DNA of 13,080 nucleotides, taken from Bacillota bacterium (GTDB taxonomy: Bacteria > Bacillota > Desulfotomaculia > Desulfotomaculales > Desulfallaceae). Location: positions 1 through 13,080 of the forward strand of contig WQUS01000150.1 of NCBI GenBank assembly GCA_009781965.1, written 5' to 3'. The notes beneath the pieces were generated by a model, which searched no databases, was not told the origin of the DNA, and worked only from the letters and a program-made list of their open reading frames with translations. This document shows positions 5,554-12,040 of this stretch, piece after piece. Every line of letters starts with the position of its first letter. The stretch's first letter is position 1. The position numbers and the translations under genes are program-made.

Positions 5554-5864
5554 ACTTTCCTTGTTGCACGCGTTTTGGCGATTTCAGCGTTGATTTCTTC
5601 CAGTGTCAGTTTATCGGTGCCGTTTTGCACTGAGTTTTGCCATATCCGTTCGGAGGCTGCCATTGCCTCAGCCATTAGGCTACCCTTAGGATCATTTTCC
5701 GGATAGAGAGCGATTTCAAAGGGGATTTTTTTCTGCCTGACTGCCTGACGCACAAAAATGGTAATTGCTGTGGTCAGATTCATTCCTAGCGAACTAAAAA
5801 CCTGATCGGCCTCTTCTTTTAGACGGCGATCAATTCGGATGCTCAGATTTGTTGTTTCAGACAT
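5535..5864 (-). CDS. RelB/DinJ-family antitoxin (orphaned from its PIN toxin)
   Basis: The 109-residue product starts at ATG 5864 with GGAGTG 6 nt upstream; an in-frame start at 5882 is poorer. Residues 5-50 (NLSIRIDRRLKEEADQVFSS, then MNLTTAITIFVRQAV) form the ribbon-helix-helix domain of the RelB/DinJ type. The C-terminal half (SERIWQNS, KLTLEEINAEIAKTRATRK) is a charged helical region. It overlaps the truncated PIN gene by 4 nt, so the pair is a DinJ-type antitoxin combined with a PIN toxin rather than the usual RelE-fold toxin. The antitoxin reading frame is intact although the toxin is broken. Confidence 0.9.
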   Translation of the reverse strand: MSETTNLSIRIDRRLKEEADQVFSSLGMNLTTAITIFVRQAVRQKKIPFEIALYPENDPKGSLMAEAMAASERIWQNSVQNGTDKLTLEEINAEIAKTRATRKVRGVSS

Positions 5865-5886
5865 TATCATCACTCCAATCAATCAT

Positions 5887-5915
5887 ATCATATTGCAATA
5901 TTAGTGCTATGTCAA
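5887..5915 (-). promoter_or_regulatory. promoter with operator palindrome for the DinJ/PIN operon
   Basis: On the minus strand TTGACA (5915-5910), a 17-bp spacer and TATGAT (5892-5887) form a near-perfect promoter. The 12-bp perfect palindrome ATATTGCAATAT (5890-5901) overlaps the -10 box, as expected for autorepression by the ribbon-helix-helix antitoxin. Confidence 0.8.
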
Positions 5916-5956
5916 TTTATTGCACGAAAATGCTTGTGCATTTGAAATGTTTCTTG

Positions 5957-6084
5957 GTTGCTTTTCACGCGTTACTGTTTGGCATCATCCGGCACAAAAC
6001 CATAAACCGTGCGCTCATGCTCTCCGAGAAATCGCTTACGGTTAACGGTTTTGCGTACCGTTTTCACTTTGAGGATCAGCAAAC
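5957..6084 (+). mobile_element. degenerate copy of the hairpin element
   Basis: This stretch aligns with the 149-bp element at 11486-11634. The first 21 bases match at 17 positions, including GTTACTG at the same 14-nt offset. The 27-nt loop (6011-6037) matches at 24 of 27 positions. The arms around the loop (about 5990-6010 and 6038-6060) differ from the other copy but still pair with a few mismatches. The right end (near GGATCAGCAAAC) is poorly conserved and no flanking duplication remains, so the boundary is approximate. This accounts for much of the gene-free stretch 5883-6171. Confidence 0.65.
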
Positions 6085-6094
6085 ACTGCATAGT

Positions 6095-6128
6095 TTCGAA
6101 CCTCGAACTCCGAACTTCGAACCTCGAG
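6095..6128 (+). repeat. heptanucleotide tandem repeat
   Basis: The units are TTCGAAC, CTCGAAC, TCCGAAC, TTCGAAC and CTCGAG, a 7-bp period repeated almost five times. It lies between the degenerate hairpin element and the radical SAM gene promoter. No coding role is seen. Confidence 0.85.
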
Positions 6129-6171
6129 TAAACCGTGCGCATCGCGTCTGCCGCGTTCCGCCAAAAACCCT

Positions 6172-6200
6172 TTGCCGGAACGTGTGTTCTGTGATATGAT
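6172..6200 (+). promoter_or_regulatory. promoter of the radical SAM/DUF4130 operon
   Basis: TTGCCG (6172-6177), a 17-bp spacer and TATGAT (6195-6200) precede the gene start by 24 nt. Confidence 0.7.
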
Positions 6201-6224
6201 AAAAGCAGACAGGAGTTGGCGTCA

Positions 6225-7547
6225 ATGGATACCTTTCGCAGGTTGGAAATATTAGCGGGCGCGGCCAAGTATGACGTGGCCTGCACCTCCAGCGGAGTAG
6301 ACAAAAAAGCGCCCCCCGGCGGCATGGGCAGCGCGGTGGCCTGCGGCATCTGCCACAGCTTTGCCGGGGACGGGCGCTGTATCTCGCTGTTGAAAGTGCT
6401 GCTGAGCAATGCCTGCGTCTATGACTGCCAATATTGCGTGAACCGCCGTTCCAACGATTTGCCCCGGGCCAGCTTTACGCCCCGTGAATTGGTGGACCTG
6501 ACCCTCAATTTTTACCGCCGCAACTATATTGAAGGGCTTTTCCTGAGTTCGGCGGTGCTGAGGAATCCCGACTACACCTGTGAACAAATGCTGGAGGTGC
6601 TGCGTCTGCTGCGCCAGGAGCATCGTTTCGGCGGCTATATCCACACCAAGATTATCCCCGGCGCGGACAGCCGGTTGGTGGCCCGGATTGGCGCCCTGGC
6701 GGATCGGGTCAGCGTGAATATTGAGTTGCCTTCCCAAAACAGCTTACGGCTGCTGGCGCCGGACAAGTCAAAGACCGCTATTTTGACGCCCATGGGCGAT
6801 ATTTACCGGCACATCCAGGAAAGCGCCGCGGACCGGAAACGGTCCGCCCGTGCGCCCAGGTTCGCCCCCGCCGGTCAGAGCACCCAGATGATTATCGGCG
6901 CCACGCCGGAGACAGATTGGCAGATTCTAAATTTAACGGAAAGCCTGTATAAAACATATAAATTGAAGCGGGTCTTCTTTTCCGCCTATGTGCCGGTGAA
7001 CCAAAGCACCCTGCTGCCCGCCCTTAACGCCAAGCCCCCGCTTTTGCGGGAGCACCGCCTTTATCAGGCGGACTGGCTGCTGCGGTTCTACGGTTTCACC
7101 GCCCGCGAGCTGCTGGATGATCAACACCAGAGCTTCAACCCCTATGTGGATCCCAAATGCAACTGGGCCCTCAATCATCGGGAATTTTTCCCGGTGGAGG
7201 TAAACAGCGCGCCTTATGAGCATTTGCTGCGGGTACCCGGCGTCGGCGTCACCGGCGCCAAGCGGATTGTAACCACCCGCCGGGCCGGCGCCCTCACTTA
7301 TGAGACGCTGAAAAAACTGGGCGTGGTGCTGAAGCGGGCCCGCTATTTCATCACCTGCGGCGGCAAAACGATGGCGGGCCTGAAAAACGATCAGGACGCG
7401 GTATTGCGCTCATTAATGTCGGAAAAAGCCTTCCGCCAGTACCGCGAGCATTTCCAGCCGGAGCCGCCAGTGCGGCAGCCGCGCCTGTTTGAGGAGCTCT
7501 TATCCGGCGGGGAGGAGGGGCCAAAATGCTTGACCGGCCCGAGCTGA
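6225..7547 (+). CDS. radical SAM protein, putative DNA modification/repair (TIGR03916 type)
   Basis: The protein has 440 residues from ATG 6225, with AGGAG at 6211-6215. The radical SAM cluster motif is Cys64-X3-Cys68-X2-Cys71 in NACVYDCQYC. Extra cysteines at 20, 40, 43 and 52 precede it, in the conserved-looking N-terminal stretch VACGICHSFAGDGRC. The barrel follows (LFLSSAVLRNPDYT, GGYIHTKIIPGAD, VSVNIELPS, GQSTQMIIGAT). Residues 329-370 (APYEHLLRVPGVGVTGAKRI) form a helix-hairpin-helix DNA-binding module. This domain order marks the family called putative DNA modification/repair radical SAM protein, whose reaction is unknown to me. The next gene overlaps it by 22 nt and belongs to its usual partner family, so the two are translationally coupled. 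Identity of the family is secure; the biochemical role is not established. Confidence 0.93.
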   Translation: MDTFRRLEILAGAAKYDVACTSSGVDKKAPPGGMGSAVACGICHSFAGDGRCISLLKVLLSNACVYDCQYCVNRRSNDLPRASFTPRELVDLTLNFYRRNYIEGLFLSSAVLRNPDYTCEQMLEVLRLLRQEHRFGGYIHTKIIPGADSRLVARIGALADRVSVNIELPSQNSLRLLAPDKSKTAILTPMGDIYRHIQESAADRKRSARAPRFAPAGQSTQMIIGATPETDWQILNLTESLYKTYKLKRVFFSAYVPVNQSTLLPALNAKPPLLREHRLYQADWLLRFYGFTARELLDDQHQSFNPYVDPKCNWALNHREFFPVEVNSAPYEHLLRVPGVGVTGAKRIVTTRRAGALTYETLKKLGVVLKRARYFITCGGKTMAGLKNDQDAVLRSLMSEKAFRQYREHFQPEPPVRQPRLFEELLSGGEEGPKCLTGPS

Positions 7548-8329
7548 TTTATCTTTACGACGGTACTTTTGCCGGGCTGCTGTGCTGCGTTTTTGAGAGC
7601 TACGCCCAAAAGGAAATCCCGGCGGATATCTTACCCCTGGACAGTGCCCGGACGACCCTGTGGCCGGGGAAAGAAATCGTCACCGACCAACCAAAGGCCG
7701 ACCGGGTGCTGGTCTCGATCCCCCCCCAGATGGGCCATGAAGCCCTGGATTTTTTGCGCCACGCCTTTTTAACCTGCCTGCCGCAGAAAGAGCGGTACAT
7801 GCTGCTGTTTTTGCGCCTGGGCTACCGGCACGGCCCAAGGGTGATGCATATGCTGGCCAGCGACGTGGTGCACACACTGGATAAAAGCGTCCGGCATTTG
7901 CGGCGGGAGAGCCACTTGCTGAAAGGATTTCTGCGCTTCAGCGTGTTTAACCAAGTCCTGGTGGGGGAGATAGAGCCGAAAAATCACGTGCTTCCTTTGC
8001 TGGCGGATCATTTTCGCCGCCGCTATCCCGAGGAATACTTTTTGATTTTTGACCGCACCCATGGGGAGGCGCTGGTCTACCGTCCTTACCAGTCCGCCAT
8101 CATTGCCCTGGATGAATTTGTGCTGCCCGAGCCGGATGAACGGGAGCTGTTTTTTCGTGATTTGTGGCGCCATTTCTACGATGCCATTGAAATAACGGAC
8201 CGGCATAATCCCCGCTGCCGGATGAGCCAGATGCCCAAGCGCTACTGGACATACATGACCGAGTTTGACCGATCGCCAAAGCGCCTGGGTGAAAACAAAT
8301 TAAATATTGAGCGGCAAAAACTAAAATAA
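7526..8329 (+). CDS. DUF4130 / TIGR03915 probable DNA metabolism protein
   Basis: This 267-residue protein starts at ATG 7526, with GGGGAGGAGG just upstream inside the radical SAM gene. It begins IYLYDGTFAGLLCCVFESY, the family signature. It then has LRLGYRHGPRVMHMLASD, VVHTLDKSVRHLRRESHLLKG, the FLRFSVFNQVLVGEIEPKNH region, YPEEYFLIFDRTHGEALVY and a C-terminal FFRDLWRHFYDAIEITDRHN. The family is known as the fixed partner of the preceding radical SAM protein and, in some organisms, is fused to a uracil-DNA glycosylase domain. Here no glycosylase domain follows: the protein ends soon after the DUF4130 core, and the next gene is a metallo-beta-lactamase-fold hydrolase. A DNA repair or modification role is inferred from that association. 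No transmembrane segment or signal is seen. Confidence 0.92.
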   Translation: MLDRPELIYLYDGTFAGLLCCVFESYAQKEIPADILPLDSARTTLWPGKEIVTDQPKADRVLVSIPPQMGHEALDFLRHAFLTCLPQKERYMLLFLRLGYRHGPRVMHMLASDVVHTLDKSVRHLRRESHLLKGFLRFSVFNQVLVGEIEPKNHVLPLLADHFRRRYPEEYFLIFDRTHGEALVYRPYQSAIIALDEFVLPEPDERELFFRDLWRHFYDAIEITDRHNPRCRMSQMPKRYWTYMTEFDRSPKRLGENKLNIERQKLK

Positions 8330-8364
8330 TTGCGCAAGGGATGTCAAGTTGCCATAGCTAGAGG

Positions 8365-8370
8365 TATAAT
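8365..8370 (+). promoter_or_regulatory. possible -10 box for the metallo-hydrolase gene
   Basis: A perfect TATAAT lies 45 nt before the TTG start, but no -35 hexamer at a usual distance was found (TTGCCA is only 10 nt upstream). Weak evidence. Confidence 0.35.
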
Positions 8371-8415
8371 GAGAATAGAACAGTAAATCAGTACGTGACA
8401 TAAGGAGTGAGCATT

Positions 8416-9357
8416 TTGTATAGGGAGATTCTGCCCAACCTGTACCTGATTGAGATTCCTCTGCCCAAAACCCCTTTGAAAGTCCTTAACTCCTACCTGC
8501 TCAAGGGGCCGGAAAGAAATTTACTCATCGATACAGGTCTGAACCTGCGGGAATGCGCCGAGACCATGGATTCAGCCTTGCGGCAGCTGGATGTGCGGCT
8601 GGACCAAACCGATTTATTTATTACCCATATGCATGCCGATCACTCGGGATTAGTGGCTCATTTGGCTCATAGTACTTCCAAAATATATTGCAGCCAACCG
8701 GACGCCGAGATTATCTTTAACGATATTCTTTCCGAGCAAGGCTGGGAAAAAGTTTTTGTCGGGGCTCTGGACCACGGTTTCCCTGCGGAGGAATTGGCGC
8801 TGATACCGGAAAGCCATCCGGGCTATCAATATGCGCCGCCCAAAGAAGTAAAATTTACCGAAGTCCGGGACGGGGACCCGGTGAGCAACGGGGACTACCA
8901 CTTTGTCTGCATGGCCACCCCCGGCCACACCAGGGGCCACATGTGCCTGTACGAAGCGGATAAAAAACTGCTGATTTCCGGGGATCACATTCTTGATGAC
9001 ATAACGCCCAATATTTCCTCGTTTGATCTGGAGGGCTGGGATCCTTTGGGCGAATATCTGGCCCATCTGGACCAAGTCTACCGGATGGATGTGGAACTGA
9101 CGCTGCCGGGGCACCGGCGCTTGATCCACGACGTGCGCAAACGGATTGACCAGCTTAAGCAGCACCACCAGGAGAGAATCGATGAAATTATGACCGTAGT
9201 GCGGCGAGGCAGCGCCGCCAACGCTTATCAAATAGCCTCCCAGGTAAAATGGGATATTAACTGCAAGTCCTGGGACGACTTCCCGCTCGCCCAAAAGTGG
9301 TTTGCCACCGGTGAAGTGGTCGCGCACCTGCGTTATGTGCAGGGCCAGCAAGGTTAA
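8416..9357 (+). CDS. metallo-beta-lactamase-fold hydrolase
   Basis: The frame is open from GTG 8407, but AAGGAG (8402-8407) overlaps that codon, so the TTG at 8416, 8 nt downstream of the ribosome site, is the better start and gives 313 residues. The zinc-binding pattern is complete: His71, His73, Asp75 and His76 in HMHADH, His171 in PGHTRGH, Asp190 in ISGDHILDD and His233 in LPGHRRL. This is the glyoxalase II-like branch of the superfamily. The C-terminal part (residues 240-313) is helical with a winged-helix flavour (IMTVVRRGSAANAYQIASQV), as in lactamase-like proteins that carry a C-terminal winged helix. The substrate cannot be told from sequence. It follows the DUF4130 gene by 86 nt, possibly with its own promoter. 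Confidence 0.9.
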   Translation: MYREILPNLYLIEIPLPKTPLKVLNSYLLKGPERNLLIDTGLNLRECAETMDSALRQLDVRLDQTDLFITHMHADHSGLVAHLAHSTSKIYCSQPDAEIIFNDILSEQGWEKVFVGALDHGFPAEELALIPESHPGYQYAPPKEVKFTEVRDGDPVSNGDYHFVCMATPGHTRGHMCLYEADKKLLISGDHILDDITPNISSFDLEGWDPLGEYLAHLDQVYRMDVELTLPGHRRLIHDVRKRIDQLKQHHQERIDEIMTVVRRGSAANAYQIASQVKWDINCKSWDDFPLAQKWFATGEVVAHLRYVQGQQG

Positions 9358-9375
9358 ATTCGAAATCTCGGTTTA

Positions 9376-9405
9376 TTGCCACGGGGCCAGGTTCTATGGT
9401 ATAAT
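9376..9405 (+). promoter_or_regulatory. promoter of tadA
   Basis: TTGCCA (9376-9381), an 18-bp spacer and TATAAT (9400-9405), with TG one base before the -10 box (extended -10), predict a start about 47 nt before the tadA GTG. Confidence 0.75.
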
Positions 9406-9458
9406 TTTTACGCTGTTCCATAAGGTTGCTCAAGGTTTTGGTCAAAGGAGTCGTACCG

Positions 9459-9926
9459 GTGCCGGATCACCAATACTATATGCTGGAAGCCCTGGCGGAG
9501 GCGCAAAAGGCCTATGAGCTGGGGGAAGTGCCCATTGGCGCGGTGGTGGTGCTGGAGGGCGGGATCATTGGCCGGGGCCACAACCTGCGGGAAAAACTGC
9601 GGGACAGTACGGCCCACGCCGAAATAATGGCCCTGCGGGAGGCCGCCCGGACGATTAACGACTGGCGGCTGGCGGACAGCATTCTGTATGCCACGGTTGA
9701 GCCTTGCCCCATGTGCGCCGGCGCCTTGATCCAGTTCCGGGTGAAAACCCTGGTCTATGGCGCGGCCGATCCTAAAGCCGGCGCGGTGGATTCCGTCATG
9801 GACGTACTGCGGGAACCGCGGTTTAACCACCAGGTGGGCGTGTTGTCGGGAGTGCTGGCGGAAGAATGCGCCGCGATTATCAAGCGGTTCTTCCGAGAAC
9901 TGCGGGAGCGGGAAAAGGAGAAGTAG
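9459..9926 (+). CDS. tadA: tRNA-specific adenosine deaminase TadA
   Basis: The chosen start is GTG 9459, with AAAGGAG at 9444-9450, giving 155 residues, the usual TadA length. An upstream start at 9426 has no good ribosome site. Zinc ligands and catalytic Glu are present: His53-Ala-Glu55 in TAHAEIMAL, and Pro82-Cys83-X2-Cys86 in EPCPMCAGAL. VPIGAVVV (residues 24-31) and YGAADPKAGAVDSV also fit TadA. It deaminates A34 of tRNA-Arg(ACG) to inosine, and that tRNA is encoded at 5137-5213. The promoter lies at 9376-9405. tRNA-Ser(CGA) begins 52 nt after the stop without an obvious promoter between, so the two may share a transcript. Confidence 0.95.
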   Translation: MPDHQYYMLEALAEAQKAYELGEVPIGAVVVLEGGIIGRGHNLREKLRDSTAHAEIMALREAARTINDWRLADSILYATVEPCPMCAGALIQFRVKTLVYGAADPKAGAVDSVMDVLREPRFNHQVGVLSGVLAEECAAIIKRFFRELREREKEK

Positions 9927-9978
9927 AAAGAACAGTAAGTTAGCAGGTAAGGAAGCATTTTAAGGAAACAATATCCAC

Positions 9979-10069
9979 GGAGGAGTATCGAAGTGGTTAT
10001 AACGGGCCTGACTCGAAATCAGGTGTACCTTGACGGGTACCGTGGGTTCGAATCCCACCTCCTCCGCCA
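9979..10069 (+). tRNA. tRNA-Ser (anticodon CGA)
   Basis: The acceptor arms GGAGGAG (9979-9985) and CTCCTCC (10059-10065) pair, followed by G and encoded CCA. The anticodon stem CCTGA/TCAGG encloses loop CTCGAAA, giving CGA at 10014-10016, which reads UCG. A long variable arm (GGTGTACC with GGGTACC) marks a serine tRNA. Confidence 0.97.
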
Positions 10070-10070
10070 T

Positions 10071-10119
10071 GAACCCTCGAAACTCCATACTAGGAGTTTC
10101 GAGGGTTCGCCATTTTTTT
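10071..10119 (+). terminator. strong terminator after tRNA-Ser(CGA)
   Basis: A perfect 16-bp stem (10071-10086 with 10093-10108) closes a 6-nt loop and is followed by GCCA and seven T residues (10113-10119). It ends the tadA/tRNA-Ser transcript. Confidence 0.92.
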
Positions 10120-10178
10120 GGTGATTGTCTCATATTCGTTTGTGGTAACATTCTTATTGGTGTTTGGAGGTGAAATTT

Positions 10179-10499
10179 ATGCGCACATATAATACAAATG
10201 CCACACTCCGCGAGCTTTCCGTACTATGCCATGATGTTGACGAACCCATCATCGTTCAAGACAACGGAAAGGACGATCTTGCCGTGATGAGTATCGCGGA
10301 ATACAAGAGGCTTATCCAGAAAGCTGCTGCTGTTCCGTGGTATCTTCGTCCTGCCGAGCCGGGCGAGCCAGCCCATTCCGTCGAGGAAGTTTATACCCTA
10401 TTCGACCAGAGCGAGGCTGATATTGCCGCAGGGCGGGTGTATCCCGCTGATGAAGTCATGCGCGGGCTTCGGGAGGCGATCAAAGGTGGAAGAGTTTAA
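10179..10499 (+). CDS. Phd/YefM-family antitoxin
   Basis: The product has 106 residues from ATG 10179, with GGAGGTG about 7 nt upstream. NATLRELSVLCHDVDEPIIV and DDLAVMSIAEYKRLIQ (residues 7-50) match the Phd/YefM fold: a DNA-binding N-terminal domain ending in the (A/L)V(V/M)S-x-x-E(Y/D) stretch. The C-terminal half (PAHSVEEVYTLFDQSEADIA to LREAIKGGRV) is the toxin-binding tail. The toxin gene downstream overlaps its last 14 nt but lacks the N-terminal part of the fold. No convincing promoter was found in the 59 bp between the tRNA-Ser terminator and this start. Confidence 0.9.
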   Translation: MRTYNTNATLRELSVLCHDVDEPIIVQDNGKDDLAVMSIAEYKRLIQKAAAVPWYLRPAEPGEPAHSVEEVYTLFDQSEADIAAGRVYPADEVMRGLREAIKGGRV

Positions 10500-10707
10500 A
10501 GTAGCCATATCAATGGCAATGAATAGCCTTGCCACTATGCCCTTCCGCTACCCGCTTGTTCATAACGAACGGCTGGCGGCGAAGGGTATCCGTTTTTTAC
10601 CATGCAATAATTACCTGATTTTTTTTAATGTAGAGGAAACGAAAAAGATTGTACATATTCAGCACATATTCCACGCCAGCCGAAACTGGGTGGAACTGCT
10701 ACTCTAA
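10486..10707 (+). pseudogene. N-terminally truncated ParE/RelE-superfamily toxin
   Basis: The GTG at 10486, with GGGAGG 9 nt upstream, opens a 73-residue frame. Its sequence VAISMAMNSLATMPFRYPLV, then KGIRFLPCNNYLIFFNVEE and IVHIQHIFHASRNWVELL, is the second half of a ParE-type toxin: the end of helix 2 and strands 2-4. The first strand and helix, roughly 25-35 residues, are missing, and they are not in any frame upstream, where the antitoxin gene lies. A translation signal is still in place, so a short protein may be made, but toxicity is doubtful. It could instead be an unusually short family member. Confidence 0.75.
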
Positions 10708-10895
10708 GCTGCCGGCAGGGCGATCCCGCCTCACTTTAAGCATTAAGCCAATGGAAAAAACAATAATGATATATTGTGTGTATACAAACGATAATTCTGG
10801 TGTTTGACGATTGCCGTACCGCCTTTATAGGAGCGGTTAAGGGCTTTGATGCATATAAACCGCACAATATAGACGAAAATTGGAGGTGTGCCAGC

Positions 10896-11336
10896 ATGGT
10901 TTCCATAACAAGTAACGAGTTCTTAACAAACAGAGCCTGGCATAGAGCAGTTGTCGGCGGTGAGAATGTTATCCTGCGGCACACATCCGCGCTGGAGCAT
11001 TTAGAACTTTTCTTTGGGTATATGAATGAAAAAACAATTGATGTATACGCCATAACGCCGGGGCCGTTTGAAAACGTCAATTACCATATCGTCGAGACTT
11101 TCGACGGCATTGAAACCGTCCGCATCGGCAATATGCTTTGCACTTCCGCAAGTCAGACTTTTAATGATATGCTTGCCGATTTTGACAACATAGACGAACA
11201 ATCTTTGATTGAAGGCTTGGCGGGGTATTATTATTCACACGGCGAAAGTTTTGATGAACTTGATATAAAGCCTGAAAATATGACGCGTTTTAATTCAATT
11301 AAGGATTGGGCCATTGAATACTATAGCGGAGGCTAA
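10896..11336 (+). CDS. hypothetical protein, AbiEi antitoxin-like
   Basis: The product has 146 residues from ATG 10896, with GGAGGTG at 10882-10888; the frame is open further upstream but without a ribosome site. The stretches ILRHTSALEHLELFFGY, IDVYAITPGPFENVNYHIVE and IGNMLCTSASQTFNDMLADF, with the following helix-rich DEQSLIEGLAGYYYSHGESF, recall the C-terminal domain of AbiEi-type (type IV) antitoxins. The usual N-terminal winged helix is absent. This assignment is tentative, because I recognise the pattern and not a specific protein. No nucleotidyltransferase toxin of the AbiEii type follows; the next frame is a short broken gene starting one base after this stop, with GGAGG between 11328 and 11332. 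No membrane segment is seen. Confidence 0.7.
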   Translation: MVSITSNEFLTNRAWHRAVVGGENVILRHTSALEHLELFFGYMNEKTIDVYAITPGPFENVNYHIVETFDGIETVRIGNMLCTSASQTFNDMLADFDNIDEQSLIEGLAGYYYSHGESFDELDIKPENMTRFNSIKDWAIEYYSGG

Positions 11337-11337
11337 T

Positions 11338-11467
11338 ATGACCGACAAAGAAAAAACCATGTATCAAATATTGGGTGCAGTTTGCCAAGGATACTTTAAG
11401 CGATGCCGAATGTGCAGAGCTAAAACAAATCTCCGCCAAGCCAGCCTTAGCAGGCTTTTTAATATAG
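11338..11467 (+). pseudogene. small frameshifted gene downstream of the AbiEi-like gene
   Basis: ATG 11338 has GGAGG at 11328-11332 and begins MTDKEKTMYQILGAV. Near 11380-11392 the plausible reading jumps frame: removing one T of GTTTGCC would continue AKDTLSDAECAELKQISAKP, then ALAGFLI and TAG at 11465-11467. The unshifted frame runs on into the inserted element with a Cys/Arg-rich, non-protein-like sequence. I infer a roughly 42-residue gene with a one-base insertion. The family is not recognised. It ends 10 nt before the target duplication of the hairpin element. Confidence 0.5.
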
Positions 11468-11477
11468 AGAACAGTCA

Positions 11478-11642
11478 GCAATCTTGTTACTGGTCACACG
11501 TTACTGCTTTCGCATCAAGCCGGCCCGTAAAGTTATTAACCGTGTGCTCATACTCTTCGAGAAATCGCTTACGGTTAATAACTTTACGGGCCTGGGCTAC
11601 GGGGTACTAACAAACACAGGGTCTGACCAGTAACGCAATCTT
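11478..11642 (+). mobile_element. 149-bp non-autonomous element (MITE-like) with 8-bp target duplication
   Basis: GCAATCTT occurs at 11478-11485 and again at 11635-11642. Between them the element (11486-11634) begins GTTACTGGTCA and ends TGACCAGTAAC, perfect 11-bp terminal inverted repeats. Inside, a perfect 22-bp inverted repeat (11522-11543 with 11571-11592) encloses a 27-nt loop. The element has no room for a transposase, so it must be moved by an enzyme encoded elsewhere. The 8-bp duplication suits several IS families, and I cannot choose among them. A degenerate relative lies at 5957-6084. Confidence 0.9.
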
Positions 11643-11673
11643 TTGTGCACTCATAGTGGAAGAGTATTTGTCG

Positions 11674-11703
11674 TTGCATTGTAATGCTATATGCGTTACA
11701 ATG
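11674..11703 (+). promoter_or_regulatory. promoter and operator of the third DinJ-type module
   Basis: TTGCAT (11674-11679), a 17-bp spacer and TACAAT (11697-11702) form the promoter. A perfect inverted repeat, CATTGTAA (11677-11684) and TTACAATG (11696-11703), spans from the -35 to the -10 box and is the likely antitoxin operator. Confidence 0.75.
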
Positions 11704-11722
11704 TTGAAGAGGAGCTGGTGAT

Positions 11723-12040
11723 ATGGAAAAGACCGCTACACTAAATATCAGAATCAATCCGGAAGTAAAGAAATCTGCTGAAATAATATTATCCCGGTTA
11801 GGAGTGCCAATGGCAACTGCGATTGATATGTTTTTAAAACAGGTTACGCTAACAGGCGGGATTCCTTTTGCTGTCACCCTGCCAAAGGCGCCTGACAGTA
11901 TCAATATGGACTTGATGAGCCCAGCACAGATTCGGGATAAGCTGAATGAAGAATTGTCCGACATTGATAACAGAAGGGTACGCCCGGCAAGAGAAGCTTT
12001 CGCGCAGTTTAGAGAAGGGCGTTCAGATGAGGGATTATGA
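11723..12040 (+). CDS. RelB/DinJ-family antitoxin
   Basis: This 105-residue product starts at ATG 11723 with AGAGGAG 9 nt upstream. Residues 4-50 (TATLNIRINPEVKKSAEIIL, then VPMATAIDMFLKQVTLTGGI) are a complete RelB/DinJ ribbon-helix-helix domain, followed by PFAVTLP. The C-terminal half has the helical MSPAQIRDKLNEELSDIDNRR and the charged AREAFAQFREGR typical of antitoxins that partner ParE/RelE-like toxins. A toxin start overlaps its last 14 nt but is stopped after 19 codons. A well-formed promoter with palindromic operator precedes the gene, so expression is probably autoregulated. The hairpin element lies 80 bp upstream of the start, outside the promoter. Confidence 0.92.
   Translation: MEKTATLNIRINPEVKKSAEIILSRLGVPMATAIDMFLKQVTLTGGIPFAVTLPKAPDSINMDLMSPAQIRDKLNEELSDIDNRRVRPAREAFAQFREGRSDEGL

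Noticed and set aside
6095..6128. CRISPR array
   Set aside because: The period is seven bases with no spacers.
11378..11392. Programmed frameshift in the small gene
   Set aside because: There is no slippery heptamer or downstream pseudoknot that I can see; a simple one-base indel explains it.
11314..11610. A 98-codon open frame running into the hairpin element
   Set aside because: Beyond about residue 24 it is Cys/Arg-rich translation of a frameshifted region and of the inserted element; the upstream part is annotated as a broken small gene.
5957..11634. The two hairpin elements as integron attC sites between toxin-antitoxin cassettes
   Set aside because: The RYYYAAC/GTTRRRY core sites are not at the ends, the 11486-11634 copy has terminal inverted repeats with a target duplication, and core genes and tRNAs lie between the copies.
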